DNA of 15,676 nt from Hippea sp. (GTDB lineage: Bacteria; Campylobacterota_A; Desulfurellia; Desulfurellales; Hippeaceae). Of this stretch, positions 1-7,850 are shown one piece after another. Numbering within the stretch: position 1 is the stretch's first letter; each line of letters starts with the position of its first letter. The stretch covers positions 1-15,676 of the forward strand of contig WFRG01000136.1 in assembly GCA_015486705.1 (NCBI GenBank). Direction: 5' to 3'. The notes under the pieces are model-generated. The model searched no databases. It worked only from the letters and a program-made list of their open reading frames with translations, and was not told where the DNA came from. The position numbers were made by a program, and so were the translations under genes.

Positions 1-1
1 C

Positions 2-52
2 TACTACATAAGAAGAATGGATGATATATTTAACAGAGTTTTTGACGATTAA
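2..52 (+). CDS. C-terminal end of an unidentified upstream gene
   Basis: Only the last 16 codons are visible, ending in TAA at 50-52. The readable peptide is YYIRRMDDIFNRVFDD. It is too short to assign to a family. I accept it as coding because the frame is open from the window edge, the peptide has a plausible soluble composition, and the next gene starts 46 bp later on the same strand. It could belong to the flagellar/chemotaxis cluster, but nothing in it shows this. A promoter-like pair overlaps its last codons. Confidence 0.45.
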   Translation, partial: YYIRRMDDIFNRVFDD

Positions 53-70
53 ATTAATTTTTGTTAAAAT
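42..70 (+). promoter_or_regulatory. Candidate sigma-70-type promoter of the che operon
   Basis: TTGACG at 42-47 and TAAAAT at 65-70 are separated by exactly 17 bp. The predicted transcript would start near 77, leaving a leader of about 22 nt with a good ribosome site (AAGGGGAG, 88-95) before the ATG at 99. The -35 hexamer lies within the last codons of the preceding gene. No sigma-28 or sigma-54 type element was recognised here. Assignment is by pattern only. Confidence 0.5.
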
Positions 71-98
71 TTATTAGTTTTTAGTGTAAGGGGAGTCC

Positions 99-1130
99 AT
101 GTGGGATTTCTTGGATAATCTTAACGATGCGATAATAGTGTTTGATAAAGATAAACGTGTTAAGCATGTAAATAAAATGGCAAGGGTTTTGTTTGGGATA
201 GAAGCTAATGACGATATGCGTAAAATTTTAAAGGAAGATGACAGAGAGGTTTTTTTGGGCAATGTTTTACAGCTTTCTGATAAAGGTGAAACCTATAGCA
301 ATTTTATGCGTTTTTTAGATAAAGATAGAGATTTGCTATTTAGCTGGCTTAAGGTTTTTAAATGGAAAGATGATTATGTTTTTGAGATATTTGACCTTAC
401 GCCTGTGGAAAACAGGGCAGAGGGTATTACGGATTCTAGCTATATTAAAATTTTAAAATACATGTCTGTTGGTATTTCCCATTCAATCAGAAATCCCATA
501 ATGTCAGCCGGAGGCATGCTTGGAAGGGTTAAATCAAAAATAAAGGATATTGGAAGTGAAGATTCTGAAAAGCTTATAAAATACATAGAGATAGTTGAAA
601 AAAGCCTTTATAGAATTATTAGTATAATTGCCAACATTGAGGTTGTTAGTAACTCTTTGCCTGTAAAGTTAGAGAGGGTTAATGTGGGTGATGTTGTTGA
701 ATCTGTGGTAAAAAGATATGAAAATAGCGCAGAGTTTAGTATATCGAAGAAGGATGCATATGTTTATGCTGATAGGATGCATGTAGGTTTTGTTGTTGAG
801 GAGATAATAAAGAACGCACTTGATGCAACAGCTGAGCAAGATAACGCAAAAATCGACATTCGCATTTCTGAAGAAGGAAGATATGTTGTAATTGATATTG
901 TGGATAATGGCAGGGGGATTGATAAAGAAACACTGTCTTTGGCTACTATACCTTTTTATTCCACAAAACCGAGTAATATGGGTGTAGGTTTATCCCTCGC
1001 TAAGTTTATAATTGAGGGCTATCACGGTAAAATTTCAATAGAATCGAAGGAAGGGGAGGGCAGCAAGGTTACGATAGCAATACCAAGTGAAAAGAGGAGT
1101 AAAATGAGGATAGAACGCCTTGATTGGTAA
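99..1130 (+). CDS. Soluble PAS-domain sensor histidine kinase
   Basis: This is a 343-residue two-component histidine kinase with no membrane segment, so it is probably cytoplasmic. Residues 1-100 look like a PAS sensor (a DAIIVFDKDKRV start is typical). Residues 117-185 form the dimerisation helices with the phosphoacceptor His128 in ISHSIRNP. Residues 225-330 are the ATPase domain: N box around Asn239 (IIKNALDA), G1 box DNGRGID at 269-275, an F box near PFYSTK, and G2 GVGLSLA at 295-301. The residue after His128 is Ser, where most HisKA kinases have Glu or Asp. The start is supported by AAGGGGAG 4 bp upstream of ATG. It overlaps the next gene by 11 bp. No dedicated response regulator sits beside it. 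It may act on CheY or on the neighbouring output-less sensor, but its partner is unknown. Confidence 0.88.
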   Translation: MWDFLDNLNDAIIVFDKDKRVKHVNKMARVLFGIEANDDMRKILKEDDREVFLGNVLQLSDKGETYSNFMRFLDKDRDLLFSWLKVFKWKDDYVFEIFDLTPVENRAEGITDSSYIKILKYMSVGISHSIRNPIMSAGGMLGRVKSKIKDIGSEDSEKLIKYIEIVEKSLYRIISIIANIEVVSNSLPVKLERVNVGDVVESVVKRYENSAEFSISKKDAYVYADRMHVGFVVEEIIKNALDATAEQDNAKIDIRISEEGRYVVIDIVDNGRGIDKETLSLATIPFYSTKPSNMGVGLSLAKFIIEGYHGKISIESKEGEGSKVTIAIPSEKRSKMRIERLDW

Positions 1131-2304
1131 ACTTGCTTCTAAAATAATCGTATACACAACATCATTGATTTTATTAGTGCTTATTATATTCAGTGCAAGC
1201 TCTATTGTTACAGTAATGACATTGAAGAAGTATAGTTTAAATAAGGTTGAGACTGTCTTTAAGAAAAACTCAAACGAAAATTTGCAGAAAGAGGTAATAT
1301 CTTATGCAAGAATGTTAAAAGGCGATATGGATGCCAAAAAGAGCGTGTCTTTCATGTTTGGGGAGGTTGTGGAAAAGCTTATAAATTCGAAGAATAAAAT
1401 AGACTCCCACGATATAGAGAATATTTATGGTGAGATAAACAATGTTTTGGATTTAAGAGATATATCTTTGTTTAATAGCAATGGACAACTTTTAGAAAAG
1501 TATCCATCCTTTGAAGATGTGTCAAACCTCTCTGCTTTTGTTAAAGAATTAATAAAAAGAACAAGCTTTAATAAGATTAACTACTTTGATTTTCATCTTA
1601 ATAAAGACGGTTCTGTATCTTTCTCTTTTGTTTATGTTGCAAGAATGAAGCATAATGTACCTTTGTTTATAGCTTTTGATTATAATCCATATGATTTCTA
1701 TTCTTTAATCAAGATGGCACAGTTGCGTCCATACTCCCAAAAGTATCTTTGGGTTATAAATAGTAAAGGTTATCTAATATACGATCCTCCTACAAAAGAA
1801 CATCCTATGATTACGCTTCTGAATAAAGTGGATTTGAAAAATCCTAAGAACGGTAAAGCTCTTGCAAATATAGTTAAGAATTATATTCTAAAGGGTGGAA
1901 CTGGCGTGGCAAGGTACACCTTTAGAGGGGTTGATAAGTTTGTTGGATATACGTATGTAAGGGAGTTTGGGTGGGGATTGGGTTTGACTTTACCTGTAGA
2001 TGCTTTTTATAAACCTATAAATGATTTGAATAAAGATATAAATTCCAAAACTACTTTTACGCTGGCTCTTTTTGGACTCTTTAGCTCTATCGTGGTTTTG
2101 ATGGCTATAACTGCTTCTCTGTTTATTGCTAAAAGAGTGGTAGATCCTATAAACAATACGGTTGAAGTTATAGAAAATATACTGAATGGTGACTATTCTG
2201 TTAAAATTCCAGAAAGTGGGATGGTTGAGATAGATAAATTAGCAGAAGCTATTAGCAGGCTGATGGACTATTTTGAAAAAAGTAAAAATAGCAAGGAGGG
2301 TTAG
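1120..2304 (+). CDS. Membrane Cache-HAMP sensor protein lacking an output domain
   Basis: A 394-residue protein built like the sensory half of a chemoreceptor. It has TM1 at about 9-34, an extracytoplasmic region of about 275 residues, TM2 at about 313-337 and a HAMP domain at about 338-385. It ends nine residues later. The segment around 208-297 (LWVINSKGYLIYDP followed by FRGVDKFVGYTYV and FGWGLGLTLP) is the typical membrane-proximal Cache signature, so the outer part is probably a dCache ligand-binding domain. No MCP hairpin, kinase, cyclase or phosphatase domain follows. The start is TTG at 1120, chosen because GAGGA at 1106-1110 lies 9 bp upstream and because TM1 needs this N-terminus. 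It overlaps the histidine kinase by 11 bp, and cheA starts 2 bp after its stop. It may pass signals by pairing with another receptor or with the adjacent kinase. This is inference. Confidence 0.85.
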   Translation: MIGKLASKIIVYTTSLILLVLIIFSASSIVTVMTLKKYSLNKVETVFKKNSNENLQKEVISYARMLKGDMDAKKSVSFMFGEVVEKLINSKNKIDSHDIENIYGEINNVLDLRDISLFNSNGQLLEKYPSFEDVSNLSAFVKELIKRTSFNKINYFDFHLNKDGSVSFSFVYVARMKHNVPLFIAFDYNPYDFYSLIKMAQLRPYSQKYLWVINSKGYLIYDPPTKEHPMITLLNKVDLKNPKNGKALANIVKNYILKGGTGVARYTFRGVDKFVGYTYVREFGWGLGLTLPVDAFYKPINDLNKDINSKTTFTLALFGLFSSIVVLMAITASLFIAKRVVDPINNTVEVIENILNGDYSVKIPESGMVEIDKLAEAISRLMDYFEKSKNSKEG

Positions 2305-2306
2305 TT

Positions 2307-4685
2307 ATGGCTGAAAATATGGATGATATGCAAGAAATTGTGCAAGATTTTTTGGTTGAAGCAGATGAGTTGTTAGAAGAATTAGATGAAGATTTAGTGA
2401 GACTTGAGAATGAAAGTGAAGACGAAGAACTTTTAAACAAGATTTTTAGGGCTTTTCATACAATAAAGGGTTCTGCAAGCTTTTTGGGTTTTGAAAAACT
2501 TACGGAGTTAACGCATAAACTTGAGGATGTTCTCAATAAACTGAGAAAGTTTGAACTTAAACTTAACAGCGATATGATGGATGCCATTTTAGGCGGTGTA
2601 GATAAGGCAAAAGAAATTATTGGCTTAATTAAGGATGGTGGAGATCCTGAGTCTGTTGATATTGAAGAAAACGTAAAACAATTGGTAAGCTTCTTGGATG
2701 AGAATTACAAGCCTGAAGAGAAATCCGACGAAAAGGCTGAAGGCACCTTGACAGAAGAGGAATTGGTTGAGCTACAAGAGCAGGAAGTTATGGAGGAAGA
2801 AGCTGAGGTAGAAGCGGAGAAGTCTGAAGAGAAGTTAGAAGAAGAAAAACCTAAATCGAAGGATGAAATTGAGGCTGAAATAGAGAGACTTCTAAAACAG
2901 AGAATGGAAGAAGACAAAGAAAAAAGACTTAAAAGGAAAGAGAAGATACTGTCTGAACTACAGAAGAAACAATCCACTGAGAGTGTAGAAAAAAAAGAAG
3001 ATGAAATAAAGAAAGAAAGTGTTCCTGATGAAAAGAAGAAGCCAATAATGGCTAAAAAGTCTAAACCTATTGTGGAACAAACGATAAGGGTTGATGTACA
3101 AAGGCTTGATGATTTAATGAATTTGGTAGGTGAGCTTGTTTTAGGTAAGAATAGACTTGTTAGTGTTGCTCAGAAAGCAGAGGAGAAATTTAGCGGGGAT
3201 GAGGTTGTAGAAGAGTTAGGTGAGGTTGCAAACCAAATTACACTTGTCACTACTGATTTGCAAATGGGCGTAATGAAGACAAGAATGGTTCAAATTGGTA
3301 AAGTTTTTAATAAATTCCCTCGTGTTGTTAGGGATATATCAAGGGAGCTTAATAAAGAGGTTGAGTTGATTATAGAAGGTGCGGAAACGGAGCTTGATAA
3401 AAGTGTTGTAGAAGAAATTAACGACCCGTTGGTTCATATTGTAAGAAATGCTATAGATCATGGAATAGAGGCTCCAGAAGATAGGGTAAAACTGGGAAAG
3501 CCATCTAAAGGTAAGATAGTACTTTCGGCTTATCATGAGGGTAACTATATTGTCATAGAAGCGGCCGATGACGGCAAGGGTATGGACCCTGAGAAGCTTA
3601 AACAGAAGGCGTTAGAAAAGGGTTTAATTACAGAGACCGAAGCGAGGCAGATGAGCAAAGAAGAGGCTTTTGCTTTGATTTTTAAACCTGGATTTTCAAC
3701 AGCCGAGAAGGTGACGAACATCTCTGGACGTGGCGTTGGTATGGATGTTGTAAAAACAAATGTTGAAAAACTAAATGGAATTATTGAAATAAAGTCAGAG
3801 CTCGGCAAAGGAACCAAAGTTATTTTGAAGATTCCTCTAACACTTGCGATTATACAAGCACTGCTTGTTAAAGTTACCAAAGAGTACTTTGCAATACCAC
3901 TTGTAAGTGTTGTAGAAACTGTGAGAATTACAAAGGAAGACATAGATAAGGTTGAAAATAAGGATGTTCTGAGGCTGAGGGAGAATATTATACCTTTGGT
4001 TTATTTGGGTGATACGTTAGGTATTGGGAAGAATAAAAAGACTTTGGATGGCAAAGAGATTTATGTAGTTGTGGTTGCTATAGCAGAAAAGAAGATTGGG
4101 TTAATAGTTGATGAGTTAATTGGCAGAGAAGAAATCGTTATAAAGTCTTTGGGTAATTATCTAACCAATATTAAAGGTATATCAGGCGCAACCATTATGG
4201 GCGATGGATCTGTGACATTAATACTTGATGTGGCAAATGTAATTAACGAGGCATCCATTATATCTGCAAATATTGAAGACCACCTGATTGATGGATATAG
4301 AAAAAGTCAGCCTGTAGCCCTTGTGGCAAGCAGGGAGTTAAAGGCTAAAAATGACCTTGTAAGTGCTCTTGAGGAAAAGGGATATATGGTCGTGTATGCG
4401 CATACAGACAAGGAAGCTTTAGAGCTTGCCTCAGAGCATATAGCAGATGTAATTTTTATAGATCTTTCTATTTATATAAATGATGGATATAACCTTGCTA
4501 AATCGTTGCGTAGTATGCCTGCGTATAAGACAACCCCACTTATTGCTGTTTCTACGGATGGAACTTATGATAAGGAGAAACTTAAAGAATCGAGATTTAG
4601 TAAATTGCTCTTTGCTCCACTTGAGAAGGACGAGGTATACACAGCTATAGATGAAGCTATGAGTAGAAATATATTGGTTGCTTAA
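2307..4685 (+). CDS. cheA: Chemotaxis histidine kinase CheA with C-terminal receiver-like domain
   Basis: CheA is the central kinase of chemotaxis: it autophosphorylates in response to receptors and donates phosphate to CheY/CheV. Domains in this 792-residue protein: Hpt (P1) about 6-130 with phosphorylated His51 (AFHTIKGSASF); a highly charged Glu/Lys linker about 134-255 in place of a recognisable P2; dimerisation helices about 256-330; ATPase about 345-510 with NAIDHG at 381-386, DDGKGMD at 421-427 and GRGVGMD at 474-480; a CheW-like P5 domain about 512-650; and a receiver-like domain about 668-785. The receiver keeps the acceptor-position Asp719 and Ser749. The acidic pair is replaced by Ala674-Ser675 and the conserved Lys by Ala770, so it is probably not a normal phosphorelay domain. 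AAGGAGG (2293-2299) precedes the ATG. It is 2 bp behind the Cache-HAMP gene. Confidence 0.97.
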   Translation: MAENMDDMQEIVQDFLVEADELLEELDEDLVRLENESEDEELLNKIFRAFHTIKGSASFLGFEKLTELTHKLEDVLNKLRKFELKLNSDMMDAILGGVDKAKEIIGLIKDGGDPESVDIEENVKQLVSFLDENYKPEEKSDEKAEGTLTEEELVELQEQEVMEEEAEVEAEKSEEKLEEEKPKSKDEIEAEIERLLKQRMEEDKEKRLKRKEKILSELQKKQSTESVEKKEDEIKKESVPDEKKKPIMAKKSKPIVEQTIRVDVQRLDDLMNLVGELVLGKNRLVSVAQKAEEKFSGDEVVEELGEVANQITLVTTDLQMGVMKTRMVQIGKVFNKFPRVVRDISRELNKEVELIIEGAETELDKSVVEEINDPLVHIVRNAIDHGIEAPEDRVKLGKPSKGKIVLSAYHEGNYIVIEAADDGKGMDPEKLKQKALEKGLITETEARQMSKEEAFALIFKPGFSTAEKVTNISGRGVGMDVVKTNVEKLNGIIEIKSELGKGTKVILKIPLTLAIIQALLVKVTKEYFAIPLVSVVETVRITKEDIDKVENKDVLRLRENIIPLVYLGDTLGIGKNKKTLDGKEIYVVVVAIAEKKIGLIVDELIGREEIVIKSLGNYLTNIKGISGATIMGDGSVTLILDVANVINEASIISANIEDHLIDGYRKSQPVALVASRELKAKNDLVSALEEKGYMVVYAHTDKEALELASEHIADVIFIDLSIYINDGYNLAKSLRSMPAYKTTPLIAVSTDGTYDKEKLKESRFSKLLFAPLEKDEVYTAIDEAMSRNILVA

Positions 4686-4706
4686 AAGTTTTATGAGGAG
4701 GCTTTT

Positions 4707-5291
4707 ATGAATGGAAGAGATGTAGACCTTTTTGATAAGAGTTTAGCTTTGAACGCTGATATGGAAGAGGAATTAGCTAAAAAAAGTAGAAAGACTGACA
4801 CTATAATAATGAAAGATGAATATGAGCAAGTTGTAGGCTTTGTATTAAATAAAGAGCTTTATGGGATAGACATACTTGACGTTGAAGAAATCATAAAACC
4901 TGTTGACTATACGTATGTTCCCAATACAAAGCCATTTGTTATGGGTGTCATAAACTTAAGGGGCAAGGTTATTCCAGTTGTAGATTTGAGGATTAGATTT
5001 GGATTTGTATCTAACCCTATTAGCGCTGACAGTAGGGTAATTATAGTAGCCCACAATGAATACAATGTTGGGTTTTTAGTGGATAAGATTGAGAAGGTTT
5101 ATTATATAGAAAAGAAAAGTATTGAACCTACGCCTCCTAACATACCTCAGAATATAGAAAAATACGTTAAAGGTGTTGGCAAAATGCCAAAAAAGATTAT
5201 AACATTACTCAACATCGAGGAGATGCTAAAAGAGGGTGGCAGTTTAACTCCTAAAACAGGAAGTGCTATGGAGGTTGTAAAAAATGGCTGA
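4707..5291 (+). CDS. cheW: Chemotaxis coupling protein CheW
   Basis: CheW links CheA to chemoreceptors in the polar array. The 194-residue protein has one CheW domain at about 38-180: the fold markers are VVGFVLNKELYGIDI, PNTKPFVMGVINLRGKVIPVVDL and the later VGFLVDKIEKV. It carries an unusual polar N-terminal extension of about 36 residues (most CheWs begin near the first strand). A shorter start at Met36 exists, but only the first ATG has a ribosome site (GAGGAGG at 4695-4701), so I keep the long form. It begins 21 bp after cheA. Its last 8 bp overlap cheV, implying translational coupling. Confidence 0.95.
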   Translation: MNGRDVDLFDKSLALNADMEEELAKKSRKTDTIIMKDEYEQVVGFVLNKELYGIDILDVEEIIKPVDYTYVPNTKPFVMGVINLRGKVIPVVDLRIRFGFVSNPISADSRVIIVAHNEYNVGFLVDKIEKVYYIEKKSIEPTPPNIPQNIEKYVKGVGKMPKKIITLLNIEEMLKEGGSLTPKTGSAMEVVKNG

Positions 5292-6243
5292 GAAAAATGC
5301 AGAGGATAGAATTGATATACTTCAAGTTGGCACAAACCAGATGGAGCTTGTTGACTTTAGGATGTTTGAGCTTAAGGAGGACGGAAGAATTTATGAAGGT
5401 ATATATGGCATAAATATTGCAAAGGTTAAAGAGATAATAAAATATCCGAATCTAATAAAAATCCCTTCCAAAGATTCGTTGATAGAAGGTATTTACAATT
5501 TAAGGGGAGAGGTAATCCCTATAGTAAGTTTGGCTAAATGGCTGGGTATAAGTGAACCTTCAGACATAAAGACTAAGAAAGTTATAATAACGATTTTTAA
5601 TAATATTACTGTTGGATTTATAGTACATGACGCAAAGAGAATCAGAAGAATATCTTGGAGATTTGTTAGACCACCGAGTGAAGTATTAAGGCATCAATAC
5701 GGTAATAAAATCGTTGGCACGATAAATTTGGATGAAGAACATGTTATGATTATACTGGATTTTGAGAGTATCTGCGAAGAACTAGGGATATTCTCAGAGG
5801 ACGATGTAAAACGTATAAAAGATGTTGCTTTGCAGAGCGTGAAGGAAAAACAGAAGAAGGCTAAGATTCTTATAGCAGATGATTCGGCTACAGCAAGGAA
5901 AATTATAAAAACAGCCGTAGAACCTCTTGCTGAGAGAATTATAGAAACTAAGGATGGTCAAGAAGCGTGGGACCTTTTAAATAAACTTTACAATGACACT
6001 AATGGAAATATAAAGGATGCTATAGATATAATAATAACCGATGTTGAGATGCCCAATATGGATGGCTACAGGTTTACAAAACTTGTAAAGGAAGATGAAC
6101 GGTTTAAAAATATACCCGTTGTTATGAATACTTCCCTTTCTGGTAGTGCTAACTTGCAAAAGGCTAAAGATGTGGGCGTTGATGATTTTTGTACGAAATT
6201 TATTGCCGAGGAATTCACTAAGGCTGTGTTAAAACATGTTTAG
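5284..6243 (+). CDS. cheV: Chemotaxis adaptor-receiver hybrid CheV
   Basis: CheV is a CheW-like coupling domain fused to a response-regulator receiver. It is a receptor-array adaptor whose phosphorylation by CheA is linked to adaptation or phosphate-sink behaviour. The 319-residue protein opens with the CheV-type sequence DILQVGTNQMELVDF (11-25). It has a CheW domain at about 20-170 and a receiver at about 192-319. The receiver is intact: acidic pair Asp199-Asp200, acceptor Asp253 (ITDVEMPNMDG), Thr283/Ser284, and Lys305 in the expected loop. GGAGG at 5270-5274 lies inside the end of cheW, and the two genes overlap by 8 bp. With no CheR/CheB in view, CheV may be the main adaptation element encoded here, though methylation genes could lie elsewhere. 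Confidence 0.95.
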   Translation: MAEKNAEDRIDILQVGTNQMELVDFRMFELKEDGRIYEGIYGINIAKVKEIIKYPNLIKIPSKDSLIEGIYNLRGEVIPIVSLAKWLGISEPSDIKTKKVIITIFNNITVGFIVHDAKRIRRISWRFVRPPSEVLRHQYGNKIVGTINLDEEHVMIILDFESICEELGIFSEDDVKRIKDVALQSVKEKQKKAKILIADDSATARKIIKTAVEPLAERIIETKDGQEAWDLLNKLYNDTNGNIKDAIDIIITDVEMPNMDGYRFTKLVKEDERFKNIPVVMNTSLSGSANLQKAKDVGVDDFCTKFIAEEFTKAVLKHV

Positions 6244-6260
6244 GAAAGGAGCATAGAGTC

Positions 6261-6749
6261 ATGTCTGCCAAGCTAAGTGTAGAATGGGTTAATCCGTTTA
6301 TAGGAGCTACTGAAGAAATTCTAAGTACAGTAGCTATGGTTGAGCCAAAAAGAGGAAAATTGATGTTAAAAAGAAATAATACGGTTGAATATGATGTTAG
6401 TGGTATTATAGGAATTACAGGTGAAGCCGTTGGTTCTATTGCTTTGTCGTTTCCTAAGCAAACCGCAATAAAGGTTGTTAGTAATTTTACGGGTGAAGAG
6501 GTGCTTGGTATAGATGCTGATACTGCAGATGCGATTGGTGAACTAACCAATATGATAGCTGGTCGTGCTAAAAAGTTGTTTTCAGAAAAAGGTATAAAGT
6601 TGAAGATATCTGTGCCGAATGTGGTTATAGGCAAAAATCATACTATATCTTCACCAAAAGGAACTCCAACGATTGTTATACCTTTCGAATCAGAAAGTGG
6701 AGATTTTGCTATACAGGTATCTTTAGTTCCAAATAAATCGGAGGATTGA
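6261..6749 (+). CDS. cheX: CheY-P phosphatase CheX
   Basis: CheX dephosphorylates CheY-P and belongs to the CheC/CheX/FliY phosphatase family. The 162-residue length and layout match CheX. The family ExxN phosphatase motif is present once, at Glu94-Leu-Thr-Asn97 (AIGELTNMIAGRAKK). The N-terminal VNPFIGATEEIL helix and the GITGEAVGSIALSF strand pair are typical. The start is ATG with AAAGGA at 6245-6250. The gene sits 17 bp after cheV and 1 bp before the cheZ-like gene. No paired cheC is present. Confidence 0.92.
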   Translation: MSAKLSVEWVNPFIGATEEILSTVAMVEPKRGKLMLKRNNTVEYDVSGIIGITGEAVGSIALSFPKQTAIKVVSNFTGEEVLGIDADTADAIGELTNMIAGRAKKLFSEKGIKLKISVPNVVIGKNHTISSPKGTPTIVIPFESESGDFAIQVSLVPNKSED

Positions 6750-6750
6750 T

Positions 6751-7479
6751 ATGGCGCCGGATCAAAGCGATATAGATGCTTTGCTAGCTGAATTTAATAA
6801 GAAAGATAGTAATGAGTTGGATTCGATAATTGAGAACTACGAAGAGAAAGATGAAAGTGAGATAGAAGAAAAGGCAATGGAGTATAAAGCTGGTAAAAAT
6901 GACTTTTCGCAAGAAGGGGATTTCGAATCTGAGAAGCTTAGAGGGGAAAGATTGCCACCCAAGGAACATAGGGTTATAGATAGGCTTGATGAGATAAACA
7001 AAGAAAGTGAAGAAAAGGTCAATAGGCTGTTTGAAAAGTTAGAGAGTATTTCTGCGGAAGTTGACGAAGTTGAGAATTTGATTGAAGATATAAAACCTTT
7101 TGTAAACAAACATAAAGAATTTATGGACTTTTTTGTTGAGCATTTTCCTAAAACATCGATAAAGAAGAACTATGAATACTTTAAAAACATAGTTAATATT
7201 CTGAATGAGATAGAGAGCAAAGTAAATTCTATTAGGGATGATACGTTCGATGCTATGGATATATTGCAGTTTCAGGATATAACAAGGCAAAAGATTGAGC
7301 GGGTTATTAGTGTAATCAAGGCTTTGCACGATTATTTAAACAGCTGGTTTGCGTCTGATTATGAAAGTGTTCCAAGGGCAAGAGTTGCGCACACCATTGT
7401 TGATGAGGGAGAAAAAGAAGAAATTGATGAAGAGGTTGAAAAAATAATAAAGCAAATGCAGAGGGGTGAGATAAAATGA
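6751..7479 (+). CDS. cheZ: CheZ-type CheY-P phosphatase with N-terminal CheY-binding-like motif
   Basis: The 242-residue, mainly helical protein carries the CheZ catalytic segment FQDITRQKIERVI at 174-186. It keeps the Asp (176) and Gln (180) that correspond to the D..Q catalytic pair of enteric CheZ (QDLTGQ). The long helices about 77-200 (including LEKLESISAEVDEVENLIED) fit the CheZ four-helix bundle. The C-terminus is acidic and charged and does not clearly show the enteric CheY-binding tail. Instead residues 3-14 (PDQSDIDALLAE) closely resemble the FliM N-terminal CheY-binding peptide. A ribosome site GGAGG (6740-6744) precedes the ATG. The stop overlaps the cheY start by 4 bp (ATGA). The family call rests on the catalytic motif and the position beside cheY; overall similarity to enteric CheZ looks low. 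Confidence 0.8.
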   Translation: MAPDQSDIDALLAEFNKKDSNELDSIIENYEEKDESEIEEKAMEYKAGKNDFSQEGDFESEKLRGERLPPKEHRVIDRLDEINKESEEKVNRLFEKLESISAEVDEVENLIEDIKPFVNKHKEFMDFFVEHFPKTSIKKNYEYFKNIVNILNEIESKVNSIRDDTFDAMDILQFQDITRQKIERVISVIKALHDYLNSWFASDYESVPRARVAHTIVDEGEKEEIDEEVEKIIKQMQRGEIK

Positions 7480-7850
7480 GGATTATAACTGTTGATGATT
7501 CATCCACTATGAGAAGAATCATAAAAAATACATTAAAAAGAATTGGTTATGGAGACGAGATTTTAGAAGCAGAAAATGGAAAAGAAGCTTTGGATGTTCT
7601 ATCAAACAACGAAGTAGATTTGATTATAACAGATTGGAATATGCCTGTTATGGACGGACTTACATTTGTGAAAAAGGTTAGGTCTGATAGTAAATTTGAT
7701 GATGTGCCTATAATTATGGTTACTACAGAAGCAGCTAAAGAGGATATTATTACGGCACTTAAAGCCGGAGTTAATAACTACATTGTTAAGCCTTTTACTC
7801 CTCAGGTTTTAAAGGAAAAGATAGAAGCAGTAATGGGTTTAAAGGATTAG
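7476..7850 (+). CDS. cheY: Chemotaxis response regulator CheY
   Basis: A 124-residue stand-alone receiver with no output domain, the standard CheY length. When phosphorylated by CheA it binds the flagellar switch. All key residues are present: acidic pair Asp7-Asp8, acceptor Asp53 (ITDWNMPVMDG), Thr83, aromatic Tyr102 and Lys105 (YIVKPF). The ATG overlaps the cheZ stop by 4 bp, with GAGGGGTGAG (7461-7470) upstream. The ABC ATPase gene starts at the base immediately after its stop codon. Confidence 0.96.
   Translation: MRIITVDDSSTMRRIIKNTLKRIGYGDEILEAENGKEALDVLSNNEVDLIITDWNMPVMDGLTFVKKVRSDSKFDDVPIIMVTTEAAKEDIITALKAGVNNYIVKPFTPQVLKEKIEAVMGLKD

Noticed and set aside
3545..3943. 132-codon open frame antisense to cheA
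   Set aside because: Opposite the conserved ATPase domain of cheA; composition is a typical reverse-strand artefact.
6218..6634. 138-codon open frame antisense to cheX
   Set aside because: Opposite the cheX catalytic region, with no recognisable protein features.
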